Assembly (NCBI GenBank): GCA_025453855.1
Contig: JALOPO010000028.1
Location: 1-10,812 of the forward strand
DNA length: 10,812 nt
Source of the DNA: Gemmatimonadaceae bacterium
Lineage (GTDB): Bacteria > Gemmatimonadota > Gemmatimonadetes > Gemmatimonadales > Gemmatimonadaceae
Direction: 5' to 3'
Below the pieces are notes generated by a model that did not search any database, had not been told where the DNA came from, and worked only from the letters and a program-made list of their open reading frames with translations. The translations under genes and the position numbers were made by a program. Each line of letters opens with the position of its first letter. The stretch's first letter is position 1. Of the stretch, positions 1 through 5,339 are shown piece after piece.

Positions 1-168
1 GCCTCCCGCCCGGCACCCCCGACAGCGGGAGCAGCGGCCTGAGGCGGCCCCGGCAGGACTCCGGGCCCAAAGCTGGGGTCGAAGCTGCCGAGCGACCCAT
101 CGGGGGTCAATACGTCATGCAGATGTGATCGAGATCGTTCTGTGGCGAACGACCCCTCCCGCGCCGTC
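1..168. other. Window edge, possible end of a truncated gene, not resolved
   Basis: One plus-strand frame is open from base 3 to a TGA at 126-128, with about 80% G or C at third positions. Read this way it would be the last 41 codons of a gene entering from the left, ending in the residues GGQYVMQM, and it would converge on the minus-strand gene that stops at 169. A minus-strand frame starting with ATG at 100 and running off the left edge shares the same third positions, so base composition cannot separate the two. Neither translation resembles a family I know. The 40 bases before 169 show no clear terminator. Treat this stretch as undecided. Confidence 0.3.
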
Positions 169-2109
169 TCAGGGGAGCTCGTCGTCGGGCGACGGGACGC
201 GGAGCTGGACCTCGCGGTGGTACGTCGTGCCATCCGTCGCGGCCACGTCGAGCGAGAGCCGATAGAGTCCCGGGCGCGCCTCGGGCATCACCAGGATCAG
301 CCGCCGGCCCGGTCCGCCGCCGGGCTGCGCCGGATCCGGGAAGCGGAGCGATGCGCTCCCCGCCGGACCACCGCCGAGGCGGAAGAACGACGCCACGCGC
401 CCGAGCGCACCCTCCTTGTCGAGCGGCGAGATGGCGAGCGTGACGGTCGCGCCGGGGTTGCCGTACCACTCCCAGAAGATCCCGAACGCCTGGCCCTCGT
501 TGAGGATCGTGGTGCCGAGTGCGCGCGGGAGCACGCCATCGAGCGTCGCCACGCCGGCGCTCCCCGGTGCATCGCCCTCGGCGGCACGGGCGGCGAGCAG
601 CAGGATGTCGCTCAGCTGCGCATTGGGCTCGAAGGGCGCGACGCCGGTGCGCATGCGTCCGGCGAAGCGACGCGTGTCGCTCAGCACCTCGAGGCTCGCG
701 AGGACGGTGTCGCGACGCTCGGCGACGAGCAGCGGTACGGCGCCGCGCACCGGGCGCTTCTCGAGGATGCGGCGACCGATCTCCTGCCGCGCGCCGGTCT
801 GCAGCACGAGCGCGGCACGCGTCGTCCCACGCTCCCACCGCGCCTTGCCGTCGAGGACGTAGGCGCCGACGATCAGCGTGCTGTCGCCCGCGCGACGGAA
901 GCGCGCGAACTGGTGGCCCATGTCCTGGAAGCCGCCGGGCGCCGCATAGCGCGGGGCGTACCGCATGGGTGCCTTCTTCGCGTTGTACGGGAAGTCGGCA
1001 GCGGTGGCGGTGAACGGGTTCGCGAGGGCGCTGGGCGACGGGATGAAATCGTGGCTCGGCGTCGCCTCGTGGCCGGTGATGTTCGAGACCATCGCGCCGC
1101 GCGCGTTGATGATCGTGTTCTGCGTGCTCCACGCGATCGGCCAGCCGTAGCGGAGCTGCGAGGCGATCACGTCCTGGTTGTTGACGTTGCCGTAGACGCT
1201 CACCGAGCCGCGCTCGATGGTGTTGTAGGCGCGACGCGCGAGGAGCTCGCTGCGCAGGTCGTTCCCGGGCTGGTGCCAGAACGGCTTGCCGAGCCAGAAG
1301 ACCTTGTCGGCGAACGTCGCCTTGTCCGCGCACGACTTGCCGTGGTAGGCGATGCTGTCGGGACCCGTGAGCCACGGCTCGATGTCGAGCCAGGCGCAGG
1401 CCTGCGCGGCGGGCATGGCGGCGAGCGCCCGGTCGAAGGCGTCGTTGGCGCCCACGTGATCGCTGGCGTCGTGGCGCACGAGCCCGGTGAGCGCCGCACA
1501 CCACCAGGCGGTGCCGCGGCACTCCGACGCGGCGCGCGCGGCCAGGGCGCGATCGCGCTCCTCGAGCGCGTACTTCACGCGCTGCCCCACGATCCAGTCG
1601 TCTGCGGGGAGCGCCGCGGCGGCTTCGCCGAGCGTCTTGAGGAGCGCGGCGCGCGCGGGCTTGAGGTCGGCGCGCTCCGGCTTGGGGGGCACGTCGTCGT
1701 TGTTGTTCCAGTAGCAGATGGTGCCGAACTGCACGTCGCAGGTCGCGGTGCCGCCGCCCGTGCCGAACGGGAGGTTCTCCTTGCGCGTGCGCTCGAAGTC
1801 GGCCTGCGCCTTGCGCGCGTAGCTGCGCGTGGCCGCGGCGGCGCTCGAGTCGCCGGCGCCCGGCGGCGCCCCCACCTGACCGGTGGTCGAGTCGGCGGCG
1901 CCAGGGCGCGTGCTGCGCGCGATCGAATCGGTCATCGCGCGCCGGACCGAATCGGCGATCGCGCGCCGGAGCGAATCGGTGGCGAGCGAGTCGGCGCGCC
2001 GCACGGGCACCGGCCGGCGTGGAGCGGTGCCGCGCTGCGCGGGAAGCGCGAGCGGGACGAGGACGAACGTGAGGAGTGCGCCGAGTCGCACCAGGCCGCC
2101 GCGATGCAT
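169..2109 (-). CDS. Exported protein of unknown function, 646 aa, with N-terminal octapeptide repeats
   Basis: The product has a typical signal peptide (residues 1-24, hydrophobic core LGALLTFVLVPLALPA, likely cut before Q25), so it is probably periplasmic or secreted. A low-complexity linker follows (about 39-66) of 8-residue units DSLRRAIA, DSVRRAMT, DSIARS. The mature part has six cysteines (124, 132, 197, 204, 238, 260), an even number compatible with disulfides. Residues about 201-233 look like one TPR-type helix pair (WWCAALTGLVRHD...AFDRALAAMP). The segment around 320-331 (YGWPIAWS) faintly recalls the GWxTD proteins of this phylum, but the motif is not met. The C-terminal 250 residues look beta-rich. 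I chose ATG 2109 because it gives the signal peptide. The frame is open further upstream, but that extension runs through the tRNA gene. No Shine-Dalgarno is visible, but a TACCAT box lies 6 bases upstream, so the mRNA may be leaderless. Function unknown. Confidence 0.85.
   Translation of the reverse strand: MHRGGLVRLGALLTFVLVPLALPAQRGTAPRRPVPVRRADSLATDSLRRAIADSVRRAMTDSIARSTRPGAADSTTGQVGAPPGAGDSSAAAATRSYARKAQADFERTRKENLPFGTGGGTATCDVQFGTICYWNNNDDVPPKPERADLKPARAALLKTLGEAAAALPADDWIVGQRVKYALEERDRALAARAASECRGTAWWCAALTGLVRHDASDHVGANDAFDRALAAMPAAQACAWLDIEPWLTGPDSIAYHGKSCADKATFADKVFWLGKPFWHQPGNDLRSELLARRAYNTIERGSVSVYGNVNNQDVIASQLRYGWPIAWSTQNTIINARGAMVSNITGHEATPSHDFIPSPSALANPFTATAADFPYNAKKAPMRYAPRYAAPGGFQDMGHQFARFRRAGDSTLIVGAYVLDGKARWERGTTRAALVLQTGARQEIGRRILEKRPVRGAVPLLVAERRDTVLASLEVLSDTRRFAGRMRTGVAPFEPNAQLSDILLLAARAAEGDAPGSAGVATLDGVLPRALGTTILNEGQAFGIFWEWYGNPGATVTLAISPLDKEGALGRVASFFRLGGGPAGSASLRFPDPAQPGGGPGRRLILVMPEARPGLYRLSLDVAATDGTTYHREVQLRVPSPDDELP
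1925..1979 (-). repeat. In-frame 24-bp tandem repeat (about 2.3 copies)
   Basis: Two adjacent 24-bp units (1925-1948 and 1949-1972, plus-strand core GAATCGG..ATCGCGCGCCGGA.C) differ at only a few bases. A third, partial copy begins at 1973. Because 24 is a multiple of three, each unit encodes eight residues of the pattern D-S-x-R-R-A-x-x in the exported protein above. The repeats lie just after the signal peptide, so they probably form a flexible or helical charged spacer. Confidence 0.75.
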
Positions 2110-2115
2110 GAGTCG

Positions 2116-2121
2116 ATGGTA
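2116..2121 (-). promoter_or_regulatory. Candidate -10 box for the exported protein gene (leaderless start)
   Basis: On the minus strand the hexamer TACCAT matches TATAAT at four positions and fits the TANNNT form common in GC-rich bacteria. It ends 6 bases before the ATG at 2109, so transcription would begin at or next to the A of the start codon. This agrees with the lack of a Shine-Dalgarno there. No convincing -35 box is seen 16-18 bases upstream. Prediction from spacing only. Confidence 0.3.
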
Positions 2122-2207
2122 CCACGTCGCACGGAGTCGGTGCCATCGGTTGCTGGCCCGGTCGTGCGCGGGGGCAGCGTGTTCGCCGCCGGTGCAGGAC
2201 ACGCAAT

Positions 2208-2241
2208 GGGCCGCCAGCCACCATGCGGCGGCGGGCGGCCC
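2208..2241 (-). terminator. Strong stem-loop after tRNA-Ser, terminator or processing signal
   Basis: On the minus strand, 8 nt past the tRNA 3' end, a hairpin forms from GGGCCGCC (2241-2234) and GGCGGCCC (2215-2208). A single C/T mismatch is followed by a further 6-bp inner stem (GCCGCC with GGTGGC, one G-T pair) and a GCAT loop. The stem is therefore 14 pairs with one mismatch. The following bases (ATTGCG) do not form a U-tract, so a classic intrinsic terminator is not proven, although many GC-rich terminators lack one. It separates the tRNA from the exported protein gene. Confidence 0.5.
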
Positions 2242-2248
2242 ATCAGGA

Positions 2249-2335
2249 CGGACAGGGCGGGATTCGAACCCGCGAGAGCCTTTCGACCCCACACGCTTTC
2301 CAGGCGTGCGCCTTAAACCGCTCGGCCACCTGTCC
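2249..2335 (-). tRNA. serT-like, tRNA-Ser: tRNA-Ser(GGA)
   Basis: The minus-strand sequence folds as a class II tRNA. The acceptor stem is GGACAGG with CCTGTCC and the discriminator base is G. The D stem is GCC/GGC. The anticodon stem CACGC/GCGTG carries loop CTGGAAA, so the anticodon is GGA, reading the serine codons UCC and UCU. The long variable arm, typical of serine and leucine tRNAs, pairs GGGGTC with GGCTCT around a GAAA tetraloop. The T arm is GCGGG-TTCGAAT-CCCGC. The 3' CCA is not encoded (TCC follows the discriminator), so CCA would be added enzymatically. No integrase or attachment-site duplication is seen beside it. Confidence 0.97.
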
Positions 2336-2345
2336 CGAGCGGCCC

Positions 2346-2375
2346 AAGCTACCGGATCGCAAGGGGTTGGGACAG
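2346..2375 (-). promoter_or_regulatory. Weak candidate promoter for tRNA-Ser
   Basis: On the minus strand a TAGCTT hexamer (2351-2346, TANNNT form) lies 10 bases before the tRNA 5' end. A poor -35 candidate, CTGTCC (2375-2370), lies 18 bases upstream of it. Transcription would start about 4 bases before the tRNA. The rest of the 2336-2495 gap shows no other gene or repeat that I can support. Confidence 0.25.
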
Positions 2376-2495
2376 TGCCGCCACGCCGCGCGGAGGCCAC
2401 GAGGCGCATGCCACGCCGCACGCCGGCGCGATGGTCCGGCGCTCGGGAGAATCGATGCCAGACGCGCGCATGGACTCGACCATCGACCCCTCCCG

Positions 2496-3293
2496 TCACG
2501 GCAACGCCCGACCGACCGGAATCGTGAGTGGGCGAGACCTCGGCAACCGCCCGTCACGGAGCGTCACCGCGCGCCAGTGCATGGGCTTCAAGTGGAACGG
2601 GAGCGACGGGGCGAGCGCGGCGACAAAGCGGTCGAGCCCCGGCGCACCTTCCGGAAACGGCACGATCAGCGTGGGGATACACGAGGGGCGACGCGCGAGC
2701 ATGACGAAGCACTCGGACGCCGGCACCCACGGCAGCTCTTGCAGGGGCGGCAGCAGCGGCGACTCCCGCCACCGGAATGATTGCCGCCATGACAGCAATG
2801 CCGGGCCGAGCAGGCGCGGCGTGTGCGGCGTCCGGCCCGCGAGCGTCGTCACGACCGTCTCGAGGTCGCCGGGCGCGACGTGCCAGGTGTACGATCGGTG
2901 CTCGAACACGTCGACCCCCCCGAAGCGCGACACGCGCGGCGTGCCATCCTCGAGCGGCGGCGCCGTGGTGTGGTGGTCGCGGTCGTCGCCGACGCGCAGG
3001 AGCCCGGGCGCGAAGCTGTCGTAGGTGGGCGGGCCGAACGCGTCGACGAGCGCGTGCAACACGCGGATCGTGCCGGCTTCGTCGTCGTACACCGTGGGCG
3101 GCGCGGCACCGATGCGCACGTCCGACGGTGGCTCCGCATCCGCCCACTGATCGAGGAACGCCCGCCAGAGGCACCACCCACGCCACGGATCGGTGGTGCG
3201 CAATGGATGGCCACGGCCGTCCGCCCGCGCCCGCGCGTAGACGACGTACTCCCGGACGACCTCGTGGTCGTGGCGTGTGCGTCTGCGTCCCAC
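2496..3293 (-). CDS. Hypothetical protein, 265 aa, cytoplasmic, family not recognised
   Basis: The frame has the strong third-position G/C bias of the other genes here. The product reads as a globular protein with normal hydrophobic and aromatic content: tryptophans cluster at 37-50 (PWRGWCLWRAFLDQW) and LSWRQSFRWRESPLLPPL lies near 167-184. There is no signal peptide, membrane segment or lipobox, so it is probably cytoplasmic. I see no nucleotide-binding, metal-binding or helix-turn-helix motif. A short HH pair (RDHHTT, about 105-110) is not enough to suggest chemistry. The start is GTG 3293 by default. It has no good Shine-Dalgarno and the first dozen residues are Arg/His-rich, so the true start may be a little further in. 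It is divergent from the lipoprotein gene at 3441 and stands alone on its strand before the tRNA. Function unknown. Confidence 0.7.
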   Translation of the reverse strand: MGRRRTRHDHEVVREYVVYARARADGRGHPLRTTDPWRGWCLWRAFLDQWADAEPPSDVRIGAAPPTVYDDEAGTIRVLHALVDAFGPPTYDSFAPGLLRVGDDRDHHTTAPPLEDGTPRVSRFGGVDVFEHRSYTWHVAPGDLETVVTTLAGRTPHTPRLLGPALLSWRQSFRWRESPLLPPLQELPWVPASECFVMLARRPSCIPTLIVPFPEGAPGLDRFVAALAPSLPFHLKPMHWRAVTLRDGRLPRSRPLTIPVGRALP

Positions 3294-3349
3294 GTCTGCC
3301 GAACCACGCGCGCGCGATTCGGGTTCCGCGCCGTGCAGACGTCGGCGCG

Positions 3350-3375
3350 CCGGTGACCGCCGACCGGTGACGGTC
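3350..3375. promoter_or_regulatory. Operator-like repeats in the divergent gap
   Basis: CCGGTGAC occurs twice (3350-3357 and 3364-3371), 14 bases start to start. The second copy sits inside a perfect inverted repeat GACCG-GTGA-CGGTC (3362-3375). The repeats lie in the 147-bp gap between two divergent genes and overlap the candidate -35 box of the lipoprotein gene, the layout expected of a repressor or activator site. Chance is not excluded in DNA this rich in G+C. Confidence 0.3.
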
Positions 3376-3396
3376 GCGTGGGGGCGTCGGTATCAC
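3367..3396 (+). promoter_or_regulatory. Candidate promoter for the lipoprotein gene
   Basis: GTGACG (3367-3372, four matches to TTGACA) and TATCAC (3391-3396, four matches to TATAAT) are separated by 18 bases. The predicted start, near 3403, leaves a leader of about 38 bases before the ATG at 3441. This is the most A/T-rich spot in the gap. Confidence 0.35.
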
Positions 3397-3440
3397 TCCG
3401 GTCGACGGTTCGTGCTCTCCCCCGCCCTCGCTCTCCCACG

Positions 3441-4094
3441 ATGCCACATCGCGTCCACGCTCCTCGCATCGCGGTGACGCTCCTGGCCGCCACGCTGTGC
3501 GCCTGCGGCGACGCGAGTGGACCGGCCGCGACGACCCTTCACGACCTACCCGCCGATGGGGTGGTGCGCGTGCGCGACTGCACCGGCCCGGCCACCAGCG
3601 TCGACCCGCGTCGCGTGCCGTCGCCCCCGTCCGATCCCCGCCAGCGGTCGAGCGACGACGCCTTCGCGCAGCTTGTCCGCACGGTACCGGGCGGTATCGC
3701 GGGCGTCTATCTCGAGCAGCCGTCGGGGGCGGTGGTGCTCCTGATGACCGACACCGCGCGCGCCGCCGATGCACGCCGCGCGCTCGCCAACCAGTTCTCC
3801 GGCGTCGACATGGCACGGGCACGCCCCCGCCCGGCACGCTGGAGCTTCGTGCAGCTGTACGACTGGTCGCGGTGGCTGTTCGCCAACGACGCGTGGACCC
3901 TCGGCGGCAGCACCGGTGGGGCGTCGGCGGTCACGATGTTCGACATCGACGAACGCGAGAATCGCCTCGTGTTCGGCGTGACCGACACCACGGCGCGGCG
4001 CCGTGTCGCCGCGGCGCTCGCGCGCCTCGAACTCCCCTGCGATCTCGTCCAGGTGCTCGTCCGGCCGCCGGCGGTGATTCTCCCGGCGCGGTGA
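3441..4094 (+). CDS. Putative lipoprotein with serine-protease-prodomain-like C-terminus, 217 aa
   Basis: The N-terminus is a lipoprotein signal: positive MPHRVHAPR, hydrophobic IAVTLLAATL, then lipobox LCAC, predicting lipidation at Cys22 and membrane anchoring. I chose ATG 3441 because it gives this signal. An in-frame ATG at 3378 would bury it behind 21 charged residues. A Pro-rich linker (about 28-72) precedes two alpha/beta-looking segments. Residues about 74-120 (FAQLVRTVPGGIAGVYLE...VVLLMTD) are followed by 133-210 (WSFVQLYDWSRWLF...TMFDIDERENRLVFGV). The pattern of a central aromatic helix and then D-x-D-E-x-x-N-R-L-V-x-G-V resembles the prodomain of alpha-lytic-type (S1E) serine proteases. 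No catalytic Ser protease domain follows, so this would be a stand-alone folding or inhibitor-like module. That similarity is from memory and untested. Cys47 and Cys200 could pair. Confidence 0.85.
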   Translation: MPHRVHAPRIAVTLLAATLCACGDASGPAATTLHDLPADGVVRVRDCTGPATSVDPRRVPSPPSDPRQRSSDDAFAQLVRTVPGGIAGVYLEQPSGAVVLLMTDTARAADARRALANQFSGVDMARARPRPARWSFVQLYDWSRWLFANDAWTLGGSTGGASAVTMFDIDERENRLVFGVTDTTARRRVAAALARLELPCDLVQVLVRPPAVILPAR

Positions 4095-4103
4095 GGCGGC
4101 ACG

Positions 4104-4118
4104 CGCGCGCGGCGCGCG
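4104..4118. terminator. GC-only hairpin between convergent genes, weak terminator candidate
   Basis: CGCGCG (4104-4109) and CGCGCG (4113-4118) can pair around a 3-base loop. This lies 10 bases after the lipoprotein stop and 27 bases beyond the adaptor stop on the other strand. There is no T-tract on either side. The simple CG alternation makes chance pairing likely, so the assignment rests mainly on its place between converging genes. Confidence 0.25.
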
Positions 4119-4144
4119 GGCCGGACGTCGCCGTGCGCTGCGCG

Positions 4145-5320
4145 TCACCCACGGGCCTTCACGCGCGCACCCGGCAGCACCTTGTCCGACGGAAAGAGCA
4201 CCACGGGCTCGCCCTCGGCGAGCCCCTCCAGCACCTGCGCCGTGGCGGTGCCCATCTGCCCCAGCCGAAGCGGACGCAGCTCGGCACGCCCGCCCCGCAC
4301 GACGAAGGCGCCCCACGCGCCCGCGTCGTCGCGCACGAGCGCGCTCGTGGGGACGCCGAGCACGTCGCGTCCCTCCCATGTGACGATGCGCACGTCGACC
4401 CGGTAGCCGTCCCCGAGCGTGGGCGGCGGCGCCTCGACCGCGAGCACGACGTCGACACGCTGCTCCTCGACACCGAGCGCCGACACCTTGGTGCGCGCGC
4501 TGGGTTCCACGAGACGCACCCGCGCCGTCACGGGCTCGGCGTCGCCCCAGCCCTCGAGGAGTGCGACCATGCCGGCGCGCACCCGGGCCGCGTCGCTCGA
4601 GAGGAGGTCGACCACCACTTCGAGTCGCCGCGGATCGCCGATCTCGACGAGCGTCGCGCCGGGCGCCACGATGCGCTCGCTCGGATCGGCGACCCGCAGC
4701 ACGCGCCCCGCGGCCGGGGCGCGCACGGCGATCGCGGCATCGCGCCCCGACAGGTGCAGCAGCGCCGCCGCGGCGCGTTCGACATCGGCCTCCGCCGCAC
4801 GCACGCGCGCGCGCGCCGCCGCGAGTTCCTCGCGTCGCGCATGCTCGGCGAGCGCACTCTCCTCCTCCACGCGCGACGCCACCGCACCCGCCGCCGCGAG
4901 CTCGCGCTGCCGCGCCGCGTCACGTCGCGCCTGCGCGAGCGCCTCCTCGGACGCACGCACGCGCGTGAGTGCCTCGGCCACCACCGCGCGTGCGGCGGCG
5001 ACACGCGCCTGCGCCTCGCGCAGCGTGGCGGCGTCGAGCGGCGCCGGGTCGAGCCGCGCGACCACGTCACCAGCGCGCACCGAGTCGCCGGCGGCGAGCG
5101 CGAGCCGCACCAACCGTCCCGCCACGGGCGCCGTCACCACGTAGCGGTCGCGCACACGCGAGCGCCCCTCGCCGTCGATGGTGACGCGCAGCGCACCGCG
5201 GCGTGCGGGCGCCGTCTCCACCGCGAGCGGCGACGGACGGAGCAGCGCCACGCCGATCGCGAGGGCGCCCAGCCCGACGCCCGCCCACGCGAGCTGCCGT
5301 CGTGATGGTCTCCACCTCAC
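4145..5320 (-). CDS. HlyD/MacA-type periplasmic adaptor subunit of an ABC exporter, 391 aa
   Basis: This is the membrane fusion protein that links an inner-membrane ABC permease to an outer-membrane channel. A cytoplasmic Arg-rich start leads to one transmembrane helix (about 9-27, QLAWAGVGLGALAIGVALL). The first lipoyl half-motif follows at about 59-93 (TAPVAGRLVRLALAAGDSVRAG). An Ala/Arg/Glu-rich alpha-helical hairpin spans about 95-190, and the second lipoyl half is at about 198-228 (VRAPAAGRVLRVADPSERIV). Beta-barrel and membrane-proximal domains run to the end (GVPTSALVRDD near 320-335; LAEGEPVVLFPSDKVLPGARV). The start is GTG 5320, with GGAG 10 bases upstream and 19 bases after the permease stop. 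An in-frame ATG at 5374 would overlap the permease and add an unlikely leader. It is the last gene of the ATPase-permease-adaptor operon. The substrate cannot be told from sequence. Confidence 0.93.
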   Translation of the reverse strand: MRWRPSRRQLAWAGVGLGALAIGVALLRPSPLAVETAPARRGALRVTIDGEGRSRVRDRYVVTAPVAGRLVRLALAAGDSVRAGDVVARLDPAPLDAATLREAQARVAAARAVVAEALTRVRASEEALAQARRDAARQRELAAAGAVASRVEEESALAEHARREELAAARARVRAAEADVERAAAALLHLSGRDAAIAVRAPAAGRVLRVADPSERIVAPGATLVEIGDPRRLEVVVDLLSSDAARVRAGMVALLEGWGDAEPVTARVRLVEPSARTKVSALGVEEQRVDVVLAVEAPPPTLGDGYRVDVRIVTWEGRDVLGVPTSALVRDDAGAWGAFVVRGGRAELRPLRLGQMGTATAQVLEGLAEGEPVVLFPSDKVLPGARVKARG

Positions 5321-5339
5321 GTCGCCACGTCTCCGGGCC

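Noticed and set aside
1919..1997. The regular repeats as a CRISPR array
   Set aside because: The 24-bp units are directly adjacent with no spacers, in frame, and encode a protein spacer.
320..2109. Assigning the exported protein to the GWxTD family
   Set aside because: Only YGWPIAWS is seen. The G-W-x-T-D core and the surrounding pattern of that family are absent.
142..2316. A 724-codon open frame on the plus strand opposite the exported protein gene
   Set aside because: The translation is Arg/Ala/Gly/Glu-rich with no domain pattern, and it runs through the tRNA gene. It is a stop-poor shadow of GC-rich coding DNA.
2208..2335. tRNA-Ser as an integration site of a mobile island
   Set aside because: There is no integrase, no direct repeat of the tRNA 3' end elsewhere in the window, and no composition shift.
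3497..5305. A 602-codon open frame on the plus strand
   Set aside because: It overlaps the lipoprotein in another frame and then runs antisense to the adaptor. The Arg/His-rich translation is a frame shadow.
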